This document shows, piece by piece, positions 17,005-25,451 of a stretch of DNA of 64,000 nt. The notes under the pieces were generated by a model. The model did not search any database, was not told the DNA's origin, and saw only the letters and a list, made by a program, of their open reading frames with translations. Position numbers and translations under genes: made by a program. This DNA is from Iodidimonas nitroreducens. GTDB lineage: Bacteria; Pseudomonadota; Alphaproteobacteria; Sphingomonadales; Rhodothalassiaceae. Location of the stretch: the NCBI RefSeq assembly GCF_008579165.1, contig NZ_BKCN01000012.1; one strand, written 5' to 3'. Within the stretch, counting starts at the first letter, position 1, and each line of letters begins with the position of its first letter.

Positions 17005-18436
17005 GATCCGTTTGTTCCTCTAGATCACCGGCCAGATCAGCGGCCAGATCAGCGGGATCATCGGGAAACAGATGGCTGGTTTTTTCCCATTGCAGGGGCG
17101 TGCCATGAAAAAGATGCACCAGATAAAGCCGCAAAGCCCGCCAGGCGGCCGCACAATTCACCAGATTGCCGATGAAAACCCGGGGGATGGAGAATAATCC
17201 CTGCTGCCAGCCATAAAGCCTGCCGGTATAAAAAGCGCGATGTCCGGCGCGATTGATCAGCAGCCCGGCATTCAAAAAAAGCAGCATCATCAAGGGGGAG
17301 CGGGGATCGATGATCGGCGGCATATCGGTCAGATGGGCGTGCCTCGCCCCTTCATAAAGCGCCAAAGCCAGCACAAGGACATAAGCCGCCACCCCCATAA
17401 AGGCGGTGAGAATGGCTTTGCGATCCCGCATCAGCATATAGCGCATGGCCAATGATCCGGGCCAGCCCTGACTTTTCCAGGATTGCAAAACGATACCGAT
17501 CAGCCAGCGGGATTTCTGGCTGACCGCCGCCTTGAAAGCCGTGGGAAAATATTCCCGCGTGGCGATCACCGCGCGCTGATCTTCGGATTCGGGCAGCCGC
17601 ACGAAAATGCTGTTATAGCCCAGCTTTAAAAGCATCAGGGCCAGTTCATAATCCTCAGTCAGGCTGTGTTGGGGGAACGGCCCCGGCGCCTTTGATATTT
17701 GGGCGATATGGCTTAAGGCCTTGCGCGAAAAGGCGCAGCCAACGCCCGCACAGGGAATGCCCCCTGCCATCCATTCCCGCAGGACCAGATCTTTTTGATG
17801 GGATTCTGCAAATTCATCCAGATAATGCCCACCCACAAGGCTGCGAAGGGGCGGCGGCAGCGGGATCACCGGCAATTGGATAAGATCGGCCCGATCGGCC
17901 AGATAATTGAAAAGCTGTAATTCATCGGGATGCACCACATCTTCGGCATCATGCAAAATGATCTGCTGGAAATCGTCATAGGCCGGATCGGCAATCAGCG
18001 CCCGCCATAGATGGTTCAGGCAATCGCCTTTGCTGGTGGGGCCATCATGATCCAGACACAGGATTTTCAGCCAGCTCTGTTCACGATCCACCGCCCGTGC
18101 CTTAATGGCGGTCTCACGGTCATTGGGATAAACGCCTAAGAACACAACATAATGATCATAGCGCAGGCTGCGCCGAAGCCGTTTCAGCATCGGCGCTATC
18201 ACATCGCTTTCATTCCATGCGGGCAGAAAAATAGCGATTGGCTTTTGTTTTTGCACAGGAAGGCTTTGCGAATTGGCGCGGGCAGATTTCCGGTAAATGG
18301 TCAGGGAGCGCGACAGGCTACGATAATGGGTTGCCAGGTCGATGAACAGATCATCAAGGCCAGACAGCAGGATCAGCGCAGCAATGATCCAGACAAGGAG
18401 GTTTAGCCCCGCATGGAGCGCATCAGCAGCATCCAT
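17001..18436 (-). CDS. NfrB-like membrane glycosyltransferase (3' frame uncertain)
   Basis: Family 2 glycosyltransferase. One N-terminal helix (W-I-I-A-A-L-I-L-L-S-G-L) precedes a cytoplasmic catalytic domain with P-A-W-N-E-S near residue 75, H-D-A-E-D-V-V-H-P-D-E (DXD-like site) near 165, L-T-E-D-Y-E-L-A (acceptor motif) near 270 and the Q-K-S-R-W-L-I-G (QXXRW) motif near 310, then three or four C-terminal helices. The assembled frame runs on through nfrA out of frame, which is not credible. Adding one G to the GAGGAAC near 17018 ends it at 17001 (residues E-G-T-N-G-S), giving 478 residues and an ATGA overlap with the NfrA-like gene; a stop in a third frame at 17020 is a second possibility. 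There is no C-terminal MshEN domain as in E. coli NfrB. Confidence 0.75.
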
Positions 18437-18500
18437 AAAGGCGCCCCCCGCCTGTTTTGATGAAGGGCCCTATCTAGGGGAACATAAATTGAAATATCAA

Positions 18501-19499
18501 CTATAAAGAAATAAAAGATGCAGCATATTCAAGAATAAACAACATAAGAACGAGAATAGCGCAGGATATGGCGTATAATGTTCTTGAGATTGTAATATCC
18601 CTGATGCCGGGTTCAGCAAGCTGGCCACCGAAAAAATCGCCCTTGCGCTGATGGCTGCCGATACAGACGGGCCCCCCGAGCCGCACGCCTAAGCTGCCGC
18701 TGAAGACTGCGATGGCCGGGCTGAAAACGGGCCAGGCATAGCGGTGATTGCGGCACAGGATGCGCAAGGCCTGGATCGTGCGCCCGGGCCAGAGAACAAG
18801 GCTGCCCAAAAGCAGAAAGGGGGCCGAAAGCACAGTGGCGGGCAGCAGAAAGGCGGCGGAAAAGGCGCGGGGATAGGTGCCAAAGCTGCGCGCATGATCG
18901 GATTGTTCATCGATCATGATGCTGGCGGTATCCAAAAGCTTATAGGCGATGAGTGCCGGAAACCCGCCCAGTACAAACCACAGGATCGGGGCAATATGGC
19001 CCTGCACAAAACCCATGGCCCCGCTTTCGATGGCGGCGGCGGAAAGGGCGCTTTCGTTCATGCGGCTGGTATCGCGGCCGGTGAGTAGGGTGAGCATGGC
19101 GCGCCCTTCTTCAAGGCCTAAAGCGAGGCTGTTGGCCATCAGGCGCAAGCGTTCGAGCATGGGCCGTAAATTGATCAGGGATGCCAGAAACATCGCTTTG
19201 ATGATCCAGGCATAAGGAAATTGCGCGAGCGCAATGCTCAAGAGAAAGCCGCATAAAAGCCCGAAAATCAGCAGGAAAACAGCCACCGACAAAGAATCGG
19301 CGCGGCGCATCCTGTCATCATGGCTTGGTTGATTATAGCGGCTTTCCATCTTTGCGATCAGCCCGCTGGCCCATGTCATGGGGAAAGAAAAAACCCGGCT
19401 GATGCGGCTGGAACTGCAAAAGATCAGATTGAACACAAGGGCCAGCACGATCACCATGGCGCCAGACAGGCTGGCAAAGGGGAGATCGCCCCCGGTCAT
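18501..19499 (-). CDS. cobD: Adenosylcobinamide-phosphate synthase CobD/CbiB
   Basis: Inner membrane enzyme that attaches aminopropanol to adenosylcobyric acid. About 332 residues with several hydrophobic helices. Typical segments are V-F-L-L-I-F-G-L, S-L-A-L-G-L-E-E-G-R-A-M-L, the G-R-D-T-S-R-M-N-E block, A-A-I-E-S-G-A-M-G-F-V-Q-G and L-G-V-R-L-G-G. I start at the ATG at 19499, which overlaps the stop of the DUF1289 gene; the longer frame upstream is a shadow of that gene. No other cobalamin gene lies in the window, and no cobalamin riboswitch was seen upstream. Confidence 0.85.
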   Translation of the reverse strand: MTGGDLPFASLSGAMVIVLALVFNLIFCSSSRISRVFSFPMTWASGLIAKMESRYNQPSHDDRMRRADSLSVAVFLLIFGLLCGFLLSIALAQFPYAWIIKAMFLASLINLRPMLERLRLMANSLALGLEEGRAMLTLLTGRDTSRMNESALSAAAIESGAMGFVQGHIAPILWFVLGGFPALIAYKLLDTASIMIDEQSDHARSFGTYPRAFSAAFLLPATVLSAPFLLLGSLVLWPGRTIQALRILCRNHRYAWPVFSPAIAVFSGSLGVRLGGPVCIGSHQRKGDFFGGQLAEPGIRDITISRTLYAISCAILVLMLFILEYAASFISL

Positions 19500-19681
19500 G
19501 ATCGGTCTCGGGCCACAGGGCCGGGGCGGCGGCGCGGCAGCATGGCCAGTATCTGCTGTTTTTGCGCAGGCTTCAGCCGCGCCCAATGTTCAATTTCCTG
19601 ATCCGTGCGCCAGCAGCCGATGCACAGCCCCAAATCAGGCTCCAGCCTGCAGCGGTCGATACAGGGGGATTTGATGGCCAT
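19496..19681 (-). CDS. DUF1289 small Cys-rich protein
   Basis: About 61 residues. The family signature is complete: S-P-C-I-D-R-C near the start, L-G-L-C-I-G-C-W-R-T, then E-I-E-H-W-A-R-L, with four Cys that probably bind a metal or Fe-S cluster. The start is uncertain: ATG at 19681 gives M-A-I-K-S-P-C, while 19690 adds three residues. The stop overlaps the cobD start. Function is unknown. Confidence 0.8.
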   Translation of the reverse strand: MAIKSPCIDRCRLEPDLGLCIGCWRTDQEIEHWARLKPAQKQQILAMLPRRRPGPVARDRS

Positions 19682-19916
19682 AGCGATCATCCGTTTGTTT
19701 GGTCTTGCTGGCGAAGGCTTATGATCAGGCTTGTGCATTCAGATTGGCAGTGAGCATGGATTTCACAAGAGGACGAAATCATAACAGTTTATGACGATAT
19801 ATCTCCCCTGAGGCAAGCGGCAGGTTGCCATCTGTTTTCTGGCGTGCACAATCACGATTGCGGCTGTGCTTTTTTAAAAGGGCGCTGTGTTTTTTATAGA
19901 CCAGACAGGTGATGTT

Positions 19917-21083
19917 ATGGATTTTTCCTTGAACGATGAACAGAAAATGCTTCAAGCGGGGGCGGCGCGATTCATCAAGGAACAATATTCCTTTGAAAAA
20001 CGCCGGGCGCTGGCCGCCTCGCCGGAAGGATTTTCTCGTGATCATTGGGCGAAATTCGCTGAATTGGGCTGGCTGGCCTTGCCCTTTGCCGAGGCCGCAA
20101 CCGATGCCTCCACCGGGGGTGATGAGGTGGGCGGTTTAGGGGGCACAGCCATCGACACCATGCTTTTGATGGAGCAATTTGGCCAGGGGATGGTGCTTCT
20201 ACCTTATCTTTCAACCATTCTTATGGCGGGTCGGGCGATCGAGGCCATGGGTTCGGCACAGCAACGGGCGCGGTTTCTGCCCCCCATCATGGCCGGTGAT
20301 CTTTTTGCCAGCCTTGCTTTTGTGGAACCACAGGCCCGCTATGATCTGGCCGATGTTTCGACTGCCGCCAGCATCAGCGGCAAGGGATGGCGCCTTTCGG
20401 GGGCAAAAAGCATCGTGCTCAATGGCGATGTGGCGGATCTTCTGGTCGTTCCGGCGCGCACCGCCGGTGGGCGCACCGATGAACGCGGGCTTTCCTGTTT
20501 TCTGGTGGATAGCAAGGCCCCCGGGGTGCAGATTCGCACCGTGCCCAGCACCGATGGCGGGCGCGTGAGCGATATTGTGTTTGATGATGTGAAGCTTGAT
20601 CCCGAAGCCCTGCTGGGCCCCGAAGATGGCGCGTTGCCTTTTTTATCCGCCCTTTTGGATCGCGCGGCCGCCGCCCTTTGTGCCGAGGCGATGGGGATCA
20701 TCGATGCGGCGGTGGAAGCCACCCGTGCTTATTTGTTGCAGCGCAGCCAGTTTGGCCGTCCGCTCGCCAGCTTTCAGGCTTTGCAGCATCGCTTATCTGA
20801 AATGGTGATTGCGCAGGAACAAACCCGCTCTTTGGTTTATGTTGCCAGCATGCGGATTGGCGAGGATAACCCCGTTGAACGGGCCCGGGCGGTTTCTGCT
20901 GCCAAGGCGGAAATCAGCCGCAATGGCAGCATGATCCTTGCCAATGCCGTGCAATTGCATGGCGGCATGGGGGTTTCAGAAGAATTGAATGTGGGGACCT
21001 ATTTCAAACGCCTGCACATGATCAATGCCCTGTTTGGTGATCGCGATTATCATGTGCGGCGCTATGCGGCTTTGGCGGCCTGA
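19917..21083 (+). CDS. Acyl-CoA dehydrogenase family protein
   Basis: FAD-dependent acyl-CoA dehydrogenase of 388 residues. Seen are the N-terminal helical domain (M-D-F-S-L-N-D-E-Q-K-M-L), the middle strand domain (L-A-F-V-E-P, S-G-A-K-S-I-V-L-N-G-D-V-A-D), and the C-terminal helices with R-S-Q-F-G-R-P-L-A-S-F-Q-A-L-Q-H-R-L-S-E-M and Q-L-H-G-G-M-G-V-S-E-E. The Y-S-F-E-K-R-R-A stretch resembles small subunits annotated as pimeloyl-CoA dehydrogenase; no large-subunit partner is adjacent. The start at 19917 has AGGTGA upstream. It is convergent with egtD, only three bases apart. Confidence 0.9.
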   Translation: MDFSLNDEQKMLQAGAARFIKEQYSFEKRRALAASPEGFSRDHWAKFAELGWLALPFAEAATDASTGGDEVGGLGGTAIDTMLLMEQFGQGMVLLPYLSTILMAGRAIEAMGSAQQRARFLPPIMAGDLFASLAFVEPQARYDLADVSTAASISGKGWRLSGAKSIVLNGDVADLLVVPARTAGGRTDERGLSCFLVDSKAPGVQIRTVPSTDGGRVSDIVFDDVKLDPEALLGPEDGALPFLSALLDRAAAALCAEAMGIIDAAVEATRAYLLQRSQFGRPLASFQALQHRLSEMVIAQEQTRSLVYVASMRIGEDNPVERARAVSAAKAEISRNGSMILANAVQLHGGMGVSEELNVGTYFKRLHMINALFGDRDYHVRRYAALAA

Positions 21084-21086
21084 TCT

Positions 21087-22085
21087 TCAGGTGCGCAGAA
21101 TATGCAGACTGAACAGGGATTGATCATCGGTCAGCACCTGTTGCGGGGCCCAGCCTGCTGAGCGGGCCAGATCGGCAAATTCTCCGATGCTGTATTTGCA
21201 GCTTATTTCCGTGTGGATGCGCTCACCCGCCTTGAAATCGATCCGGGTGCCTGCCACCGTCACGCTTTGATCGCAAAGGCTTTCGATATGCATTTCCACC
21301 TGATTTCGATCGGGATTGTAAAAAGCCACATGGCGAAAGGCATCAAGATCGAAATTGGCCCCACATTCGGTGTTTAATCGCCGGAGCACATTGAGATTGA
21401 ATTGGGCGGTGACCCCCTTCGCATCATTATAGGCAGCATCAAGAATGGCCGGATCTTTTTTCAGATCCACACCGATCAGCAGCATCCCATCTGGGCCCAG
21501 CAGATGATGCATGATTTTCAAAAAGTCCACGGCGTCGGCACGGCTGAAATTGCCAATCGTTGACCCTGGGAAAAAGCCCAGCTTTCTATGGGGCGAGGTG
21601 TTGAGGGGGGCGGGCAGGGCATCAAGCCTTGTATAATCGGCACAGATGGCGGTGATATCCAGATCGGGATTTGCAGATGCTAATTCGGACGCCAGTTCCT
21701 GGGCCGCCAAAAGCAGATGATCCCCTGAAATATCGATGGCAACAAAACCGGCGGGATTATCGAGCCCATCGAGCAAAAGCCGCACTTTTTCAAGGGCACC
21801 CGCACCAAATTCGATGACCAGAGCATCAGGGCCCACGGCCGCGCCGATGTCTTTGCCATGGTCGCGCAAAAGGCGGCATTCCGTGCGGGTGGGATAATAT
21901 TCGGGCTGTTTGCAGATCTCTTCAAACAGGCGCGAACCATGGGCATCATAGAAAAATTTTGCCGGGATCGTTTTTTTGGCAGCCTTCAGGCCCGCAAGGG
22001 CAGCCTGTTCAAAAGACTCAGCTTCGGGCGCCAGATCAATGAAATGAACCGGGCTTTTGGTCGCTTGCGTCGTCTTTTTTTGCAT
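21087..22085 (-). CDS. egtD: L-histidine N-alpha-methyltransferase EgtD
   Basis: Trimethylates histidine to hercynine with S-adenosylmethionine, the first step of ergothioneine synthesis. About 332 residues: P-A-K-F-F-Y-D-A-H-G-S-R-L-F-E-E-I near residue 35, E-F-G-A-G-A-L-E-K-V-R-L-L-L (SAM loop), F-F-P-G-S-T-I-G-N-F near 165 and I-G-V-D-L-K-K-D near 200 are EgtD hallmarks. The start at 22085 shares a base with the egtB stop (TGATG overlap), so egtB-egtD form one unit transcribed leftward. The longer frame to 22217 overlaps egtB and is rejected. Confidence 0.96.
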   Translation of the reverse strand: MQKKTTQATKSPVHFIDLAPEAESFEQAALAGLKAAKKTIPAKFFYDAHGSRLFEEICKQPEYYPTRTECRLLRDHGKDIGAAVGPDALVIEFGAGALEKVRLLLDGLDNPAGFVAIDISGDHLLLAAQELASELASANPDLDITAICADYTRLDALPAPLNTSPHRKLGFFPGSTIGNFSRADAVDFLKIMHHLLGPDGMLLIGVDLKKDPAILDAAYNDAKGVTAQFNLNVLRRLNTECGANFDLDAFRHVAFYNPDRNQVEMHIESLCDQSVTVAGTRIDFKAGERIHTEISCKYSIGEFADLARSAGWAPQQVLTDDQSLFSLHILRT

Positions 22086-23431
22086 CAGATATCCTTGGCC
22101 AGTCTTAATCCGGTGAATTGCCATTGGGCATGGGCGGGAAAGAAATTGCGATAGCTGGGCCGCCAATGTTTGGCGGGTGTCAGGCACGAAGCCCCCTTTA
22201 GCACATACTGATTGCACATGAATTTACCATTATATTCGCCAATCGCGCCGGGGGAAGGCTGAAAGCCCGGATAGGGGCCATAAGAGGAAGATGTCCAGGA
22301 CCAAACCTCGCCCGCAAGCTGAAGCAAGGATGGGTTATCATCGGCATCCATGCGGCGATTTTGCGGCAGTTGCGCAGGCGCCGGGTGCAACCGGTGGCTG
22401 GCGATGATCGCGGCTTTGCGTTTCGCCTCATCATCATCTTGCATCGCTAAAAGCGTGGCACATTCAAGCTCATCCTCGCGCGGGAGGCGGGCCCCGGCCC
22501 ATGTGGCAAACGCATCGGCTTCATAGAGATTGAGATGACAAACCGGCTCCGCCCAATTGATTGGTTGGCGGCCGTAAAGGGTGAAAATGCTCCAGTCGCC
22601 GTCTTTGCTTTGGGTCCAGTAAAGGGGGGCGCTGGCATGATGCCGGTTTACCCAGTCCCAGCCTTCAGACAACCATAGGGTGGGGGTGCGATAGCCACCA
22701 TCTTCGATGAACTGCAGATAGTCGGCAGTGGTGACAAGGCGATTGTGCAAGGCATGATCATGGAGCCAGATCTGGTGCTGCGGTCCTTCATTATCAAAGG
22801 CAAAACCAGTGCCATCATGGCCGATTTTTTTGAGACCACCGGTCATTTTTACCCAGCGCGCCTCGGGGGCTTGGGTGATCATTTTGGGAAAAGACGGGGC
22901 ATAGGTGGGGGCTGTGGGATTGCACGACAGGGCATGTTTGATATCGGTGAGCAGCAATTCCTGATGCTGCTGTTCATGATGGCAGCCCAATGTGATCAAA
23001 GCGGCGATGCGCGGCCATTGGGGATGCGCGCTCATTTGATCGAGAAAATCCGCCATGCGGTTATCGGTTGCCCGGCGATAATCCATCACTGTTTGCAAAG
23101 AGGGGCGGCTCAAAAGGCCGCGTTGCGGGCGCGGGTGGCGCGGCCCTTCGGCCTCATAATAAGAATTGAACAGATAGTGGAAATCCTCGTCAAACACCGG
23201 ATGATCGGGATCATAGGCTTTGAGAATAAAGGTTTCATAAAGCCAGGTGCTGTGGGCCAGATGCCATTTTGCCGGGCTGGCATCGGGCATGGATTGGATT
23301 TGGGCATCTTCCGCCGAAAGGGGCGCCACAAGATTTTCGGTGGTCTTTCGCACATCAAAAAAATGCGCCTTCAGCGCTTGGGCATCCATCAGATCAGCGG
23401 ATAATAAATTTTGTTGATGAGGTGTTTGCAC
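22085..23431 (-). CDS. egtB: Ergothioneine biosynthesis sulfoxide synthase EgtB
   Basis: Non-haem iron enzyme joining hercynine to a thiol using oxygen. It has a DinB-like N-terminal domain with the iron ligands in W-H-L-A-H-S-T-W and H-H-E-Q-Q-H-Q-E-L-L, and a formylglycine-generating-enzyme-like C-terminal domain ending in N-Q-Y-V-L-K-G-A-S-C and W-R-P-S-Y-R-N-F-F-P. I start at the GTG at 23431, six bases after AGGTGAG, giving 448 residues; a start at 23530 would add 33 unlikely residues. No egtA, egtC or egtE is nearby, as in the many alphaproteobacteria that have only egtB and egtD. Thiol donor (cysteine or gamma-glutamylcysteine) cannot be told. Confidence 0.95.
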   Translation of the reverse strand: MQTPHQQNLLSADLMDAQALKAHFFDVRKTTENLVAPLSAEDAQIQSMPDASPAKWHLAHSTWLYETFILKAYDPDHPVFDEDFHYLFNSYYEAEGPRHPRPQRGLLSRPSLQTVMDYRRATDNRMADFLDQMSAHPQWPRIAALITLGCHHEQQHQELLLTDIKHALSCNPTAPTYAPSFPKMITQAPEARWVKMTGGLKKIGHDGTGFAFDNEGPQHQIWLHDHALHNRLVTTADYLQFIEDGGYRTPTLWLSEGWDWVNRHHASAPLYWTQSKDGDWSIFTLYGRQPINWAEPVCHLNLYEADAFATWAGARLPREDELECATLLAMQDDDEAKRKAAIIASHRLHPAPAQLPQNRRMDADDNPSLLQLAGEVWSWTSSSYGPYPGFQPSPGAIGEYNGKFMCNQYVLKGASCLTPAKHWRPSYRNFFPAHAQWQFTGLRLAKDI

Positions 23432-23603
23432 GGGGAACTCACCTGATAAAATGGCAGGAAAGCGAGAGATTGGATAGGCCCGCAAATTCCTATGGGTGAA
23501 GGGCTGCGCTACAAGATATAGGGTCTTCATTCTTTATGACAATGTGGATTTTTACACAAATGTTTAGCTAATGCCTGTAAAATATATGGGAAAAATCATT
23601 GAT

Positions 23604-24614
23604 ATGAGGGGGATGACGCGTCTTTCTTTGTTGGGCGGGTGGCTGATGGCGGTGGCCTGTAGCCCTGTGGTGCAGCCCTTTCAGCCGCCATCGGCGCCCA
23701 TGGCGGGCAATATTCAGGATGAGATTTATCAGACCCCGGATGGCCGCGCTCTGCCGCTCAGAATCTGGCCTGATCCTGATCGGACGGCACCGCCAAGCTG
23801 CGCTGTGGTGCTGGCCTTGCATGGGTTCAATGATTATCGCGCCGCTTTTGATTGGTCGGCACCTTTGCTGGCTGATTGGGGCGTGCGGGTTTATGCCTAT
23901 GATCAGCGGGGCTTTGGTGAAAATCCGCGGGCCGGAATTTGGGCGGGGGCGGATGCCTTGCGTGCCGATGCCCAAGCCCTGATCGGTCTTTTGAAAGCCC
24001 GCCATCCTGATCTTCCGGTGATTTTACTGGGGGAAAGCATGGGCGCGGCGGTGTCGGTTCTGGCTTTGGCTCAGGATGACAAGAGCCCAAAGGCCGATGG
24101 CGCGGTGCTGGTATCTCCCGCCGCGTGGGGCTGGTCTGAGATGCCGTTTTTCTATCGGATGAGCCTATGGTTAGCTGCCCATATCGCCCCCGGATGGGAA
24201 CTGACCGGGCAGGGGCTAAAGCGTGTGGCATCGGATAATCGCGAGGCATTGATCAAAATGGGGCGCGATCCTCATGTGATCAAGGCGACGCGGGTGGATG
24301 CGATTTATGGGCTTGTTTCCCTGATGGAACAGGCGATGCAAGCGGCGCGTAGGCTGGATGTGCCGACCCTTGTGCTGATTGGCGAGAAAGACGAAATCCT
24401 GCCTATCGAGGCCATTGAGGCCATCGCCCACACGATTCCGGAAGAGCAGCGCATCATCCGGCGCTATGCAGATGGTTATCATCTGCTTTTGCGTGATCTT
24501 CAGCGGGATGATGTGGTTTCAGATATTGTTGCGTTCATCAATGATTTGGACGGATATGATCGGCGCTGTCAGAAAACGGTTCAGAAAATTCCCCCAGAAA
24601 ATGCCTTAGAATAG
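23604..24614 (+). CDS. Alpha/beta hydrolase lipoprotein, monoacylglycerol lipase/lysophospholipase type
   Basis: Serine hydrolase. A lipoprotein signal ends in M-A-V-A-C, so the enzyme is probably anchored in the envelope. The fold shows V-V-L-A-L-H-G-F-N-D-Y (oxyanion loop), Y-D-Q-R-G-F-G, the nucleophile elbow L-L-G-E-S-M-G-A-A, the acid in L-I-G-E-K-D-E-I-L-P and a His in Y-A-D-G-Y-H-L-L-L. Several in-frame ATGs exist (23571, 23586, 23604, 23613); 23604 gives a compact signal of 19 residues. The last 77 bases overlap a small gene on the opposite strand. Confidence 0.85.
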   Translation: MRGMTRLSLLGGWLMAVACSPVVQPFQPPSAPMAGNIQDEIYQTPDGRALPLRIWPDPDRTAPPSCAVVLALHGFNDYRAAFDWSAPLLADWGVRVYAYDQRGFGENPRAGIWAGADALRADAQALIGLLKARHPDLPVILLGESMGAAVSVLALAQDDKSPKADGAVLVSPAAWGWSEMPFFYRMSLWLAAHIAPGWELTGQGLKRVASDNREALIKMGRDPHVIKATRVDAIYGLVSLMEQAMQAARRLDVPTLVLIGEKDEILPIEAIEAIAHTIPEEQRIIRRYADGYHLLLRDLQRDDVVSDIVAFINDLDGYDRRCQKTVQKIPPENALE

Positions 24615-24768
24615 TCCAACCCAAAAGACTGCCGATCACGGCTCCCAAGCTTGCGGCGATCATGCAGATGAACAGGTCTGTATCAAAGATCGTGGTCATG
24701 AAAAAGGCAAAGGCGGCACCCGCTGCGGCGCTTAAAAGTCCGCAGGTCAGGATTGTGATCTGCGCCAT
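24538..24768 (-). CDS. Small membrane protein, unknown
   Basis: 76 residues with two hydrophobic segments (I-L-T-C-G-L-L-S-A-A-A-G-A-A-F and I-A-A-S-L-G-A-V-I-G-S-L-L-G-W). The ATG at 24768 has AGGGGA eight bases upstream. It overlaps the end of the lipase-like gene tail to tail. No family is recognised. An upstream extension to 24834 is possible but lacks a ribosome site. Confidence 0.5.
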   Translation of the reverse strand: MAQITILTCGLLSAAAGAAFAFFMTTIFDTDLFICMIAASLGAVIGSLLGWTILRHFLGEFSEPFSDSADHIRPNH

Positions 24769-24919
24769 GAAATTTATCCCCTGTTCTTTATTTGCCTTAT
24801 AGCGTTTTAAGATCGTCCCTGCCTGATTGGACAATCACTTTAAAGCTTACCATTTTACAGCGATTCGGCACCATTATCCACAAATATTTTTGTATTATAT
24901 GATGTGCCCATTCTTAGTT

Positions 24920-24936
24920 TGGCATAGGATATGCAT
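24920..24936 (+). promoter_or_regulatory. Possible sigma-54 (-24/-12) promoter
   Basis: TGGCAT-AGGAT-ATGCAT has the invariant GG and GC separated by exactly ten bases, close to the TGGCAC-N5-TTGCA consensus. It lies about 70 bases before the small membrane ORF at 25009 and 0.5 kb before the better site at 25402. The -12 element is weaker (ATGC instead of TTGC). Confidence 0.4.
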
Positions 24937-25008
24937 AATTAATGATTGTGGCATACGCATGACGTCCGCATCTTTGTTTGAATTTTCTGTATGTCTGGAT
25001 TGTGATTT

Positions 25009-25134
25009 ATGGAAAAACCAACGAAAAGACAGGCGCTTTCTATATTGAGCCATCGCGCGGCTTTTCTGATCTGGCTCGCGGGCAGCCTGATCGGCTGGTT
25101 GGCTGTGATGCTCATCCTTGTTTTTATTCTGTAA
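25009..25134 (+). CDS. Candidate one-helix membrane microprotein
   Basis: 41 residues: a basic start (M-E-K-P-T-K-R-Q) and one long hydrophobic helix (L-I-W-L-A-G-S-L-I-G-W-L-A-V-M-L-I-L-V-F) to the stop. There is no clear Shine-Dalgarno. It is listed because the helix is well formed and a sigma-54-like element stands upstream; the AT-rich surroundings are otherwise without a convincing gene between 24769 and 25451. Chance occurrence is possible. Confidence 0.3.
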   Translation: MEKPTKRQALSILSHRAAFLIWLAGSLIGWLAVMLILVFIL

Positions 25135-25401
25135 TATCGGTCATGGGGCATTCGGAATGCACCCATTATTTGATCAATGACAAAAATGGCTCCAAGCCTC
25201 TTGCCTATCGGGCTGGTTTGTTTTCGCTGGCGAATTTTTCGATAGGCTCTGGCAATAAACGGGAGCAGGTTGTCCGTAAATTTTACAAAAGAACGCGGCA
25301 ACGACAAAAATGTGTTATATTTTCTGACATTTCATGGTCATTTTTTTTAAGTGTGATTTAAAAAACGGTGGTTCATGAAGGGTTTATAATATTTACTTTA
25401 A

Positions 25402-25418
25402 TGGCATGAGATTTGCAT
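25402..25418 (+). promoter_or_regulatory. Sigma-54 (-24/-12) promoter of the PEP-CTERM gene
   Basis: TGGCAT-GAGAT-TTGCAT matches the sigma-54 consensus TGGCAC-N5-TTGCA/T at all but one position, with GG and GC exactly ten bases apart. It is 34 bases before the ATG of the PEP-CTERM protein gene. The adjacent prsR encodes a sigma-54 activator with a GAFTGA loop, the expected regulator. Confidence 0.75.
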
Positions 25419-25451
25419 TTTTCAGTAAACGACTATCCATGAAATGGCAAA

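Noticed and set aside
24978..25361. 127- and 122-residue frames on both strands in the gap before the PEP-CTERM gene
   Set aside because: No ribosome site, no known motifs and a composition like AT-rich intergenic DNA; the 41-residue membrane frame in a third phase is the better candidate.
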